A stretch of DNA of 64,000 nucleotides from Phorcus lineatus (GCA_921293015.1 OV121092.1:45593064-45657063), one strand, 5' to 3'. Counted from the first letter of the stretch, positions 37,301 through 49,480 are shown. The notes: generated by a model not told the origin, from the sequence alone. Numbers and translations: made by a program.

Positions 37301-39840
37301 ACGTGCTACAAGTCACCAAATTTTGATAATAATAAGGGTGACACGATTTGACTCTGCATGGAAGAATGCCAACATATGGAAGGAGTTCTAGCTGGACTTA
37401 ATTGTGGGACCCAGATTTATACTGCTTCTAACTTTTTTAGTGCTCACAGGATATCTCACAAAAACATTACAAATTTTCTATCAGTAAAGATGAAAAAAGT
37501 TCTTACTTAAAATAGTATTTCATTACTTTACGTCTTAAAGAACTGGAGAAAAAAATTCTTTTGTTTATTTTGTGCATTTTTTAAAAACCTTACCACTTTA
37601 AAATCAAAATAACTGAGATGAAAAAGATCATAAATTGGGCCTCTTTGAATTCACATAAAACAAAATCAATTTTCACAGGTAAGTGGGCATGAGATTGACA
37701 TGCCATATCAAAAGCAAAACAGTTGTAAATGTATTCCCATATAGGACAATGTCAAATTCCATAAAGCAACAATGCCAGCAAAGAAATCACACAGCATATC
37801 AGACAAGGGTATTTTCATTTTTTTCTATCTTTATTATGCATTCTATTTTTGAGTTCCTATTTTAAAGTGAACCTGATTCATTCAACGTACTACACACTCC
37901 TTTAAAGGCTTCAACCCATTGACGTAAATAATTGAAAAAAGTTTGAAATTACCGGTTTCTATTCATGAATGTTTCAGACACTGGCCATACAAGGCAAAGT
38001 CAAATGCATGTTTTATTCAAATAATACCATTACAAACATTCCCATGTCATCACACACCTACAGATCACATAAATATAAATAGTTTTTTTACAGGTTATTT
38101 GGGGGAAACTTATTTGCAGAGAACCCGGATTAAATTTTCAGTGAAATATGTTTGAAGAACAATAACAATCCAATTTTTTAAATGGGTAAATTTAGCCAAA
38201 ACTCATAAGGGAGTTTAGATTAAAATATATTAAAGTGACACAGAGTATGTTTTATGATTTTTTATGGGGTTGAATAAGTCAAAATACCGTATGTCCGGAC
38301 TTAAGTTCAAATTGCCAACCTACACTACTTGCATCTTTATCTTTAAAAATCTCTAAATTATTCTTTATCTCTTTTTCAATAATAATTGAAAATTGGACAT
38401 AAAAATACTATGAAATCAAAATTCTGGCTTCCAAGTTCTTTTTTATTAGTTAAATGACCTATTAAACATCACCATTCCATATTTCTCTTTGTGTCTGTTG
38501 TAAATAAGCTTCCAAAATTACATTTCAGGCATTGGCATGTCATTGTTCGGTTATCGATCACAATTCACGACTTTAACCAGTTCATTGTCACCATACTGTG
38601 TTGATAAGTTTTACGATGATTTTCTTTTTTTTAAGCTCATCACAGTGTTGAGTTACTCATAAAGATAGTTTATGTCAACTGCATGTTGCATTACAAACCA
38701 ACACATATCACACATTCCCGTTTCAACATGACAATCCTTATAAGGCTTGATCTACTCTAGAATCCCTCACATTGAGAGTAGTCTACACACTCCTAGACAT
38801 ACATAAACTTCAAAACAAATACTGATGACGTTTATTAAAATTCACTAACAAAGTAAACATAAGAGTACAGCCCTGTCTGACATAAAACATCAAAACAAGA
38901 ACCATTTAAATTTTAATAAACTGTGTGTGTATAAGCACACATGGAAAGACAGCCAAGTCTGAAATTTTTGTAAAGAAATCTTTTAACAAAGAGGACAGTT
39001 ATGTCCTGTTTTGTTTGTTGTTTCAGGTAAAAGAGAGATGGTTTCAAGTTTGTCCATTATAAAGAGCTTCCTACGTGACTTGCTGATATGTCATGCAGAT
39101 TTAAACACACCTTGCAATTTTCAAAAAAATATAAAAGCCCATTTCAGGGTTAATGAAAAATAATTTTACTCAAATGACCTTCTTTTATTATCTAAATTAA
39201 AACATTATGGCAAACATCATTTTTTGGGTACAAGAATTAAAATCTTGTTTCTAAAAAACTTTCAAATTAGGATGTATATGTTTCTTGGTAGATGAAATTC
39301 TTTAACAACAACAACCCACATGAACAATCCCCAAAGTGTTTTATGCTGGCAGACATGTTGTAACTGTCAGATGAATAACACTAGTACATTAATATGAATT
39401 CCTTACTCAACCATCCACAAAACTGTCCCTCCTACATGACAAAATAATTGATTGGTACAGAAATTTAAATACCAACATATAGATTTGTATTCAAAAGATT
39501 TTGGAAATATTTAATTACTCTACCTTGTATAATTGATAAAAAAAACCAAGCAAGTCAACTTTGGTTTTGTTGATTGTTTGCTTTAAACATTTCATGAAGA
39601 AAATATTTTCAAGTACTAAAATTTTGGATTGGGTCGCATAATTCTTTATTCATTGAATATTACTTCTAAGACCTTTTGACAAATAAGAGAGTGTGTTGGA
39701 TCATAACATCATTCACATGATCATGAACAACAAAATTATTAGAGGAATACATAACAAAGTTGTATCAAAAACTATACCAAAAATACATCCCTACAACTAA
39801 TAGTGTATCAGTAACATTTTCCTTACAACTAATATTTCAT
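34384..39840. other. Non-coding, AT-rich
   Basis: No supported gene. The stretch at 34790-35010 and the one at 37140-37430 (with ACAAATAAACATG and CCATTGTTCC words resembling forkhead and SOX sites) are more GC-balanced than their flanks and might be regulatory. All open frames here are short and lack domains. Confidence 0.4.
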
Positions 39841-39841
39841 A

Positions 39842-39950
39842 AGGGTCACATTTTCTCAAATCAAATATCATATCAGGGTCACATATTGGCTTCAGCTTAT
39901 CATAAAAAAGGTCATACATTGGCAGCATATCTAGAAAGTCATATTTTCCT
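39842..39950. repeat. Decayed minisatellite, about 33-bp period
   Basis: GGGTCACAT or GGTCATAC blocks recur at about 39843, 39876, 39909 and 39937, each followed by TTGGC/TCTC and ATATCAT-like sequence. Three to four worn copies remain. The 109-codon frame across it is a consequence of the repeat. Confidence 0.45.
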
Positions 39951-40612
39951 TACCAGGAGTAATAAGAAGATAATATTGACCTCACAACTAGTGATGTATG
40001 AGCTCTGCTGCGAGAGGACCTCTGTTGGAATGCAGAGTCACAAGTCCAAACATCATTATCAGCAAGTGGGACATGAGCTTAGATCTTAACCCCATATCTG
40101 TGTAGCCATTAGGGAAGAGAAACAGCCGGCTGGTCCATGGGATATAAGAGAAAAGGGAGCAAATGATGAACAATTATTCTTCAATTGAAATAGAGTAAAA
40201 AAATCTCTTATTTCCATTACTTTTTTTTACAATTTCTGATACTTTTGATTTTTTATTATTACTTTTACTACTAAAGTTACTATTGTGTATTTCATAGATA
40301 CACTGCATCAGCGAGCTGCATTGAATTTAAAAATGGGATATAAAATCATATTTTGGGAATGATAGCTAACAAAATCAAGGAATGTATAAGCAGAAATATG
40401 AAGTAAGCATAGGGAAATATAGGTAAATTTATGTGATAATTAGCTCTACAGGCGTCATTCATATAGAATAATGTTCCATATCATTAAGAAATGAAATATT
40501 TTAGGTATTGGGAAATCATATCAAAAAGGAAAATTTATTACTCGCCCGTGTAAGATACTGCAGTGTAATATTTATACCGCGATATTAAACTAGTGTAATA
40601 CCGCTGCACGTA

Positions 40613-40723
40613 TGACGTCATAATATTGTGTGGTTGTGACGTCACAATTTTGGCATCACTGTCACAATGGCGGCCAAGTCGCGGAAATGTTTCGTTCAGC
40701 ACACTTTCGGCAATAATGCTTGA
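40613..40723 (+). promoter_or_regulatory. Promoter-like module: two CRE sites and an ATGGCGGC motif
   Basis: Two perfect palindromic TGACGTCA sites (the CREB/ATF consensus) lie at 40613-40620 and 40637-40644. They are followed at 40663-40674 by CACAATGGCGGC, close to the YY1-type AANATGGCGGC motif that often sits at transcription starts. The ATG at 40667 opens only 18 codons (MAAKSRKCFVQHTFGNNA) before a stop at 40721. The sequence may be a real promoter, or the regulatory end of a degraded mobile element that also includes the hairpin at 40738-40877. No downstream gene is visible. Confidence 0.45.
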
Positions 40724-40737
40724 TTTCTGATAAACAG

Positions 40738-40877
40738 AATACTAAACTTCCTTCAATTTAATACTATTTTTATAAAACTTGTTAATGATTTGGTATCAAA
40801 CTCGCTTTCGCTCGTTTTATACTTAATCATTAACTTGTTTAATAAAAATAGTATTAAATGGAAGGTCGTTTAGTATC
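40738..40877. repeat. Long imperfect hairpin (inverted repeat), about 60-base arms
   Basis: The left arm (about 40738-40800) starts AATACTAAAC, contains ATTTAATACTATTTTTAT and ends near GATTTGGTATCAAA. The right arm (about 40817-40877) is its near-complement, ending GTTTAGTATC. The loop centre holds CTCGCTTTCGCTCG. As DNA it could cruciform; as RNA it would fold into a long stem. It is probably part of a foldback or MITE-type element. Confidence 0.8.
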
Positions 40878-43200
40878 CTCTATTCATGGAATATACTGAT
40901 ACATAATATTTCAAGAGACTCCAATCTCCAATTAGCATAGAAAAGACACTGAACCTAACCCAGATTATCATGAACATTTGAGGAAAGCAGAGAAATATGA
41001 GAGAGCTTGAGGAGATGCATGGAAACATAAGAGGAAGAGGGCCATAGACAGCATATGCATCCTCTGCCTGTGGAATTAATCTCCAATTGACATGTAGAGT
41101 TAACAAGATAGCCAGAATTAGATTTCTTTTACGGACAATCGATGCATGGATATTACATTGTCTGTCCCCATTGACTGCCACTCACTGGGCCAGAAATGAT
41201 GTCAAATGGCTGCATTGAAATTGTTTACAAGACAAAAATTGTTATTAAGTGGAGGCAGAAAACCCCCTTAAATCGTGATTGTGAAGGAGGAATTGATAAC
41301 CATGAAAATTATAATAAATAATGTAAAGTAAAGCATATATGGATGAAAGAAAATTTACTGATCATGAATGAACAAAATTTCTTTCATTTATTTTTTAACA
41401 ACCTTTACAACAAAAAACAAGACAAGCAAATCAACTTTCTGGATAAATATAAAGTTATGAAAGATATATATAATAAAATCAGTTTGAAGTCAATTTGGTT
41501 TGAAATTTTTTTTTGCATAAGCCACAATTAAATTTTGTCTGTTTTTTTAGAGCATCCATCATACTAATTTAATAATTATTGTGTCATAAATAGCTCATCA
41601 TGTGCTATTGGAGAGCTATTTCAAGTATTTCATTATCTCTAGTTAATTTCGACTGCCTTTAAGCCATTTTGAATGTTGTTATTTTCAAATGAATAAATGT
41701 CTATCTAAAAAAACAATTGAAAATGAACAGTCAACTTGAAATAAGCCAATAAAACAAAAGACTTATTTATGTAGGCAGAATCTCATAGGTATCATAGATA
41801 TGAACACAACATAATAAATTCCCGAAACAAGCTACCAATGCTAAAGGACCTGAAATGAATCTGGACCCGACATTTTGCAGGAAGGAGGCAGGACCAAACT
41901 AATCCATGTGATCATTCCCTTTGAGGTTATGAATGAAAACACTTATCCACCGTAATTTCTGGATTTTGCTACTCTTAATTTACTCCATTTTCTCACCAAA
42001 GTGATTGAAAACTTTCATGTTGTCTAGCAACAATCTAGGCACTGTTATTGATGATATTCTAGACTTGCAAGAAGTTGTCTCAATGAATTTTCAAGTAATG
42101 TAATTAATTTATATTAATTGTTGCAATAAACATGTTGAATTGATAACTTTGTTTTAAAGTCTTGGAAACAATTAACTTCAGAAGAGATGCTTGGAAATAT
42201 CTTCATTCAAGTGTTAGCAGAGAGTTAGGTGCAATTCTTTTGGCAAGGCTGGTTCAAAATGGGATGTCTTTGGAAAATGTATTATTATATGGGATTAAAA
42301 AGATTTTTTTGATAAGGCAGGTTCAGAATGAGATGTCTCACAAATAATCCTCATAAGAGTATTTCATAAGGGATTTGAGGAAGTTTAGAGAAAGGCTGGT
42401 TCTTGATAAAGTGAGGGCCTTTAAAAATCTTGATCCTTGATCAGAAAGTTTAGATAAAACATACAACTGCAAACACAAGATATCAAGTGTTGCAAATAAG
42501 TTCTGTGGATGAGATTTCTTAGAAATAATTCAAAGATCAAAGACTGGTGCTAGTATTTTGACAAGAGAGTTTCTTGACAATCATCTCTGATAATCTTCAT
42601 TTAAGTATTTCTAGAGGAGACTGGAGCAAGTCTATTGATAAAGCAGGTTCTGGATGGCCGTCTCTTATCTCTGGCCTGTAGCAAGGAAGGAACTCTTTGC
42701 TGCGTGGAGGGAAGAATGTGACCCCCAATCCCAGAATCCTGTGCAACTTCCTGTACATGAAGCATCAGGAAATAGGTAGTTGGTGAACAGTGATAAGCAA
42801 AGAGTGGCAGAATTGTTTACTTACATGCTGCAACACATGTATATTTAGTAAACCTACACCCTCTGTTACAATTGTCTCTCTGTTGGAGATAAGGTGGTGG
42901 TCTGTGATGGTGAAATGCAATACAACAAGTATCAGAACACTTTGCGGTTTACGCATGAATATTGAAAAAATATCCTCTTCCATAACTATTAAAAGTAGTT
43001 AATTTCTAGTTGACATTTTGCATTCCTTAAATCTATTTGTTTTTCTTAATATTCGAAAATGCATTGAAACAAAATATTAATTCTGCATTCAGATTTAAAT
43101 TTCTTAAAGAAACATATCAATAGAATATTATTATTGATAATAAGTAAAAATATTTTTCAAAATTCCACAAAGCTATTCAGTTAAATTTTTCTTATGCAGT
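40878..43200. other. Non-coding; worn repeats at 42240-42680
   Basis: No supported gene. Between about 42240 and 42680 related phrases recur: AAGGCTGGTTCAAAATGGGATGTCT, AAGGCAGGTTCAGAATGAGATGTCT, AAAGGCTGGTTCTTGAT and AAAGCAGGTTCTGGATGG. Spacings are about 70-140 bases, pointing to an old tandem multiplication. The remainder is AT-rich. Confidence 0.4.
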
Positions 43201-44900
43201 AACAGAAACAGTTTCCTAGCTAAAGAATGCAAGCTATGGATATACAATGCCAGACTTCTCTCTGTTTCGAAACCAGACCAAGTAGTGGTCAGTTTAAATT
43301 TAGCACAGCAGATTTATCCCATGCCATAACGTCCCAGCTGGGAGATAACTGGCAGCACTGCATCCCGTCAGGTCCCGCTATCAGCTATATCATCGCCATC
43401 CACTCACCCCCTCCCTTGACTGCATGCTTTCAAAATTATAGATTTTTCACTCACGTTATGAGAAAAAAATGCCAGCGTTTCCTTGATATCTGATGTTATG
43501 GGACTAAACAGACGAGGAACAGGATTGGATGGGACGGCCGATAGGAATCAGTTTGAGAATCGGTGATTAGCACAGAACTTGTTGAATAGATTACTCAGGG
43601 AGTCAGCGAGACTCTGGGTGGAATGATTCAACTTTATGAATATCAATGAGTAGCCTCTTCTTCTACCAACTCTATCATTATTTCTGACACATGTACAAAC
43701 AGGACCCTTGAATTGGAAGTCTCTCGAGACGAATTCACCATAAACTCATCTCCCATTTCCTGAAAGTAAGATCCACCAGCTGAACAATCACGGAATCTCT
43801 CGCAGAGGAAGTCGCCATAAAACAAACCTCATGCATGTCTAACAATCCAGGAACATTTCATAAAAACAGGACATGATGCAAAAAAAGGCTACTTAGAGAA
43901 AATAATTAAGATATGGGTGTAGCAACCTGCAATAAGAACTTCATGCTCACGTTTCAAGCTGTGTCGACTCCTGGTATCCAGAGATGGGAACAGCTGGGAC
44001 GGGAGGGAACTCTTCTTGGGACAGTGTCTGTGTGTCTGTCTATCTATCTATCCTACAGCCGGTGTGAGAGGGGACAGTAAGATATCCACTGACTAGAGTG
44101 GATCTATCTATCTGTGTGTGTCCGAAGCTGGGAGCCGTATGTGAGTCACTCACTCACTCACTCAGTGTTCATACACTAACACAGTGCTGCCTCTCAGATC
44201 AACAGTTCTCTTCCAATTGACTGGAGCAGACGTCACTCAGTCACTCACAGTCCATGTAGCAGACGCAAGTTAGTGTAGCAGACGCCAACTGAAGCAGGAA
44301 GTGGAGTGCTCTCTGCTATCAGTGCTGCCTTTAGCCGACTCAAAGATACAGCAGTGCTTCGCCTTATGGGATGTCCCGTTCAGCGGTTAGCAGCACCAAC
44401 TAGTTTGTCCTGATTCAAGCTGATTTGAGAGCTCACTTGTTTGATTCAAGCTCTAAGATTTCACTAGCCTTGATTCCAGAACCAAGAGTAACTTGTCAAG
44501 ATTCAAATATTGAAATTCACACTTATATGCAAGTTGTGAATTCTCTGGATTTGAGAGCACCAATTCAGCCCGTGATGAATAAATCTAGTGGCTTCTAGAA
44601 CCTTGTTTATCAAACCTGAAGGTTGTGATGAAAACCGGTAGATCCTGATTCTCACATGACTCAGGATGTGGGATGCTTGAGGGAAGCTCACCACATATAT
44701 ACACAAGGATGTGTCTATTCACTATTAACTGCGATAGATTTTAATTGCATTTCACTTAATAACAGAACTGACACTTTATTGAATAAAGTCGTCCAAGACT
44801 ATAAGAATAAGTCACAGAACACTAACACACACACACACACGATTGCTTCACTTATCTACTGTTGAACTCCATGACTTTTAATACAATTCTCTTTTAAACA
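43200..44900. other. GC-richer non-coding stretch with microsatellites
   Basis: Around 43980-44420 composition rises and short repeats cluster: TCTA units at about 44036-44052, ACTC units at about 44142-44164, and AC units at 44825-44840. GTAGCAGACGC occurs twice near 44256-44286. This texture resembles the region upstream of the 19.8-kb exon. A minus-strand ATG with six codons before CAG|GTTGCT near 43926 is too weak to call as an exon. The 88-codon frame at 43227-43493 has no domain I recognise. Confidence 0.35.
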
Positions 44901-45042
44901 GTTCAGACTTGAGATGTGTCATAGACTATATAACAAATAAAAAATAATTTTATAACCAGATCTCCAGTTAGTGCTGATAAGAATAAGATCGATTGTCTCT
45001 CTACACTTCTTGGCCCTAACCACTTTAATTCATCAGTGGAGA

Positions 45043-45414
45043 AAAAGTCTGATAGAACAATGTTTAACGTGTTAAAACTATATGTGAAAGATAATGCTGT
45101 AAATTTAGATTTAGTTCTTAGTGCCAGTAAGAACGTATCAGATCCGCACAATCAGGTCATCTTCGAAGCAGTCCAAAAATATATTTCAAACAGTAAGCGA
45201 TTCTCCTGACTGCAGTGTGTACAATATGTTAATTATCATGTACATTTCTCACTAATATTTCTGTAATATATCACTTTCCTTGTTACATGTATGGGTTTTT
45301 TTTGTATTTTACAATTGTAAATACTTGGGTGAAGGTTATCTAAGTTGGGTAACTTGTACCTAATCCTTTTCTTCACTGAATAAAATATGTTTAAATCAAA
45401 TCAAAAGTCTGATA
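45043..45414 (+). mobile_element. 5'-truncated LINE 3' end with 12-bp target-site duplication
   Basis: AAAAGTCTGATA occurs exactly at 45043-45054 and 45403-45414. The 348 bases between them continue an open frame to a stop at about 45208, encoding a tail with FNVLKLYVKDNAVNLDL and ending VQKYISNSKRFS. An AT-rich trailer follows, with AATAAA at about 45380 and a short ATCAAATCAAA tail abutting the duplication. Truncation at the 5' side, a terminal repeat tail and a duplication are the marks of target-primed insertion of a non-LTR retrotransposon. The peptide resembles the layout of a reverse transcriptase C-terminus, but the clade is not determined. Confidence 0.65.
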
Positions 45415-45576
45415 CTAATGTAAGAAGTCATGTAAGAGATGGTGCTTAAGTGAGATTACATACACAAAAGTAAAGATTCAGATTCACAACTATATCATTA
45501 ACACATATGTAATGTTACGTATTCAAACTTTTAACTTCCTAATTCTTATGTTCTATAACATGTAGTTTAACAGACA

Positions 45577-48120
45577 TGCTTTATAACCTGCATTTGTAGG
45601 TGTTTGTACAGTATATGCTTTATACCCTGCCCCTGTGGGTGTCTGGACAATATGTGCTTTATACCCTGCCCCTGTGGGTGTTTGTACAACTTATGCTTTA
45701 TACCCTGCCCCTGTGGGTGTTTGTACAATATGTGCTTTATACCCTGCCCCTGTGGGTGTTTGTACAATATGTGCTTTATACCCTGCCCCTGTGGGTGTCT
45801 GGACAATATGTGCTTTATACCCTGCCCCTGTGGGTGTCTGGACAATATGTGCTTTATACCCTGCCCCTGTGGGTGTTTGTACAATATGTGCTTTATACCC
45901 TGCCCCTGTGGGTGTTTGTACAATATATGCTTTATACCCTGCCCCTGTGGGTGTTTGTACAATATATGCTTTATACCCTGCCCCTGTGGGTGTCTGGACA
46001 ATATGTGCTTTATACCCTGCCCCTGTGGGTGTCTGGACAATATGTGCTTTATACCCTGCCCCTGTGGGTGTCTGGACAATATGTGCTTTATACCCTGCCC
46101 CTGTGGGTGTTTGTACAACTTATGCTTTATACCCTGCCCCTGTGGGTGTCTGGACAATATGTGCTTTATACCCTGCCCCTGTGGGTGTTTGTACAACTTA
46201 TGCTTTATACCCTGCCCCTGTGGGTGTCTGGACAATATGTGCTTTATACCCTGCCCCTGTGGGTGTCTGGACAATATGTGCTTTATACCCTGCCCCTGTG
46301 GGTGTCTGGACAATATGTGCTTTATACCCTGCCCCTGTGGGTGTCTGGACAATATGTGCTTTATACCCTGCCCCTGTGGGTGTTTGGACAATATGTGCTT
46401 TATACCCTGCCCCTGTGGGTGTCTGGACAATATGTGCTTTATACCCTGCCCCTGTGGGTGTTTGTACAACTTATGCTTTATACCCTGCCCCTGTGGGTGT
46501 TTGTACAATATGTGCTTTATACCCTGCCCCTGTGGGTGTCTGGACAATATGATCTTTATACCCTGCCCCTGTGGGTGTTTGTACAACTTATGCTTTATAC
46601 CCTGCCCCTGTGGGTGTCTGGACAATATGTGCTTTATACCCTGCCCCTGTGGGTGTCTGGACAACATGTGCTTTATACCCTGCCCCTGTGGGTGTTTGTA
46701 CAACTTATGCTTTATACCCTGCCCCTGTGGGTGTTTGTACAATATATGCTTTATACCCTGCCCCTGTGGGTGTTTGTACAATATATGCTTTATACCCTGC
46801 CCCTGTGGGTGTCTGGACAATATGTGCTTTATACCCTGCCCCTGTGGGTGTCTGGACAATATGTGCTTTATACCCTGCCCCTGTGGGTGTTTGTACAACT
46901 TATGCTTTATACCCTGCCCCTGTGGGTGTCTGGACAATATGTGCTTTATACCCTGCCCCTGTGGGTGTCTGGACAATATGTGCTTTATACCCTGCCCCTG
47001 TGGGTGTCTGGACAATATGTGCTTTATACCCTGCCCCTGTGGGTGTTTGTACAACTTATGCTTTATACCCTGCCCCTGTGGGTGTCTGGACAATATGTGC
47101 TTTATACCCTGCCCCTGTGGGTGTCTGGACAATATGTGCTTTATACCCTGCCCCTGTGGGTGTTTGTACAACTTATGCTTTATACCCTGCCCCTGTGGGT
47201 GTTTGTACAATATATGCTTTATACCCTGCCCCTGTGGGTGTCTGGACAATATGTGCTTTATACCCTGCCCCTGTGGGTGTTTGTACAACTTATGCTTTAT
47301 ACCCTGCCCCTGTGGGTGTTTGTACAATATATGCTTTATACCCTGCCCCTGTGGGTGTCTGGACAATATGTGCTTTATACCCTGCCCCTGTGGGTGTTTG
47401 TACAACTTATGCTTTATACCCTGCCCCTGTGGGTGTTTGTACAATATGTGCTTTATACCCTGCCCCTGTGGGTGTCTGGACAATATGTGCTTTATACCCT
47501 GCCCCTGTGGGTGTTTGTACAACTTATGCTTTATACCCTGCCCCTGTGGGTGTCTGGACAATATGTGCTTTATACCCTGCCCCTGTGGGTGTCTGGACAA
47601 TATGTGCTTTATACCCTGCCCCTGTGGGTGTTTGTACAACTTATGCTTTATACCCTGCCCCTGTGGGTGTCTGGACAATATGTGCTTTATACCCTGCCCC
47701 TGTGGGTGTCTGGACAATATGTGCTTTATACCCTGCCCCTGTGGGTGTTTGTACAACTTATGCTTTATACCCTGCCCCTGTGGGTGTTTGTACAACTTAT
47801 GCTTTATACCCTGCCCCTGTGGGTGTCTGGACAATATGTGCTTTATACCCTGCCCCTGTGGGTGTTTGTACAACTTATGCTTTATACCCTGCCCCTGTGG
47901 GTGTTTGTACAACTTATGCTTTATACCCTGCCCCTGTGGGTGTCTGGACAATATGATCTTTATACCCTGCCCCTGTGGGTGTTTGTACAACTTATGCTTT
48001 ATACCCTGCCCCTGTGGGTGTCTGGACAATATGTGCTTTATACCCTGCCCCTGTGGGTGTCTGGACAATATGTGCTTTATACCCTGCCCCTGTGGGTGTC
48101 TGGACAATATGTGCTTTATA
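45577..48120. repeat. 39-bp minisatellite array, about 65 units
   Basis: The unit TGCTTTATACCCTGCCCCTG, then TGGGTGTYTGKACAAYWTR, repeats at exactly 39 bases with no indel that I see. Four main types differ only in the last part: CTGGACAATATG, TTGTACAACTTA, TTGTACAATATG and TTGTACAATATA. They are interspersed, which suggests ongoing exchange between units. The first unit (45577-45615) is worn, as expected at an edge. As 39 is a multiple of 3 and the unit lacks stops in most frames, three frames stay open for about 2.5 kb on both strands together (846 to 859 codons), and a fourth is broken only once. That is an arithmetic effect and I do not call a protein. Confidence 0.97.
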
Positions 48121-48473
48121 GACAGACAGGCAGACTGTTTATTAAAGTCTCACCTCAACATAAAAATACATAGAATACAATAGATAAAACAGTAAAAGTT
48201 TAAAAGGGATTATGAGAGACTAATGTCATTAAAATATTTACAAGAAGCAAAATAGTTGCTAAAAGTAAAGTTATGGTTATAACATTTATAAAAATAAATC
48301 TATTGGGTTAAAATCATGAATATACACATAAGATTGACATTTAGAAAGAATAAAATGGCAGGTTTTGGCAGCAGTTAAACATACATTTGGGCTGGATAAG
48401 ATAAGTTGTAACTTTTGTACATCACTAAAATCATCAAAACTATCACACTCGGCTCTACATTTTCTTAATAAAA
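48121..48473 (-). mobile_element. 5'-truncated LINE 3' end inserted inside the 39-bp array
   Basis: The array breaks after TGCTTTATA (48120) and resumes as TTATACCCTG (48474), so TTATA is duplicated (48116-48120 and 48474-48478) in array register. The 353 bases between read on the minus strand. About 60 codons (LLRKCRAECDSFDDFSD, then KLQLILSSPN, ending NPIDLFL) stop at about 48286. A trailer of about 165 bases follows, with AATAAA, then CAGTCTGCCTGTCTGTC at the very end. That layout fits the C-terminus and 3' tail of a non-LTR retrotransposon. It is a dead fragment, inserted after the array had expanded. Confidence 0.75.
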
Positions 48474-48590
48474 TTATACCCTGCCCCTGTGGGTGTTTGT
48501 ACAGTATATGCTTTATACCCTGCCCCTGTGGGTGTTTGTACAATATATGCTTTATACCCTGCCCCTGTGGGTGTTTGTACAATATATGCT
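48474..48590. repeat. Distal part of the 39-bp array (3 units)
   Basis: Three further units of the TTGTACARTATA type continue the array beyond the LINE insertion. They end at TATATGCTGATATG, where the unit pattern is lost. The true right edge of the original array is therefore 48590. Confidence 0.92.
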
Positions 48591-49207
48591 GATATGATAA
48601 CTGATAATAATTTAGATGGTAATTTTCAAAAATAACCACTACTTGTCGCTGAATTAACACCAATTAAGAAGTTTGACATATTTGAATCCAACAACATACT
48701 CTCAGTCCTTCTAAATGAAGTGGACTGATTTTCAACCGAGCTATAGTACATACATGTTTTGCATTCAGTAAAATACCATGTAAAGGTCCATAAAAGATAA
48801 TTTCTTGGTCACATTTTTTGGTGACATTTGCAATTGCCAAGGGACAAATAATTCTTTATAGAAGTTTAGCGTTGAATTTCTTCATTGCCTAGATTTCAGT
48901 TTCAGACTTCAGATTGTCAGTCCAACAAGCTTATCACCCTCTCTGCTGTGCCTGGCCTGTCACAGACTCTGTCTCCCTGTTTCCGACACATCTTTTGTTT
49001 CACGACTTATGACACCATAAAAAGTTTGTAAAGCAATCAAAGTGTTAATGAAACCTTGATATCCTAAGTTCATCAAAGTCAACTGGTGTCTGCATTAACA
49101 CCCAATGCCGGCAGTCAAAAAATTTAAAGGCACTGGGTTGAATGTATACTAAGAATCTAACTTAAAAATAGGGTCCATGAGTAACAATTGCTGCTGATAA
49201 TATATCA
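48591..49207. other. Non-coding, nothing recognised
   Basis: Unique AT-rich sequence between the minisatellite and the next inverted-repeat element. No frame or repeat supported. Confidence 0.5.
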
Positions 49208-49480
49208 TCCTGTAATATCAGCGTAGTTGTCTCCGCCAGCTCCTTCATATACCCTGATATCCTTCGGCCTAAAACGCTTGTATAAAAAATATAGCAAACC
49301 AATGAAATGACTCGCATTCAGCGATAGCGGCACCACCAGGATGAGAATTCAAACAAATGTCAATGTAGGCTATAAAAAGCCATGAATAACGAGCCGTTAG
49401 CGACACAAACATTTTAGGCCAAAGGATATCAGGGTATATGATGGAGCTGGGCGGAGACAAATATGCTGATGATAATATAT
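49208..49480. mobile_element. Inverted-repeat element (MITE-like), about 270 bp
   Basis: A left arm (49226-49275) running TTGTCTCCGCCAGCTCC, then ATATACCCTGATATCC and GGCCTAAAA faces its near-complement on the right (49410-49461): TTTTAGGCC, GGATATCAGGGTATAT, GGAGCTGGGCGGAGACAA. Weaker pairing continues outward through ATCAGCGTA and TATGCTGAT. About 130 bases separate the arms. There is no transposase, and the exact ends and target duplication are not clear. Confidence 0.7.

Noticed and set aside
40667..40723. 18-codon frame starting ATGGCGGCC
   Set aside because: It is too short, with no downstream splice site. The ATG is better explained as part of a YY1-like motif.
45567..48183. Very long open frames (846-859 codons) on both strands
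   Set aside because: They are simultaneous translations of one stop-free 39-bp unit in several frames. No start context, splice signal or non-repeat domain supports a protein.
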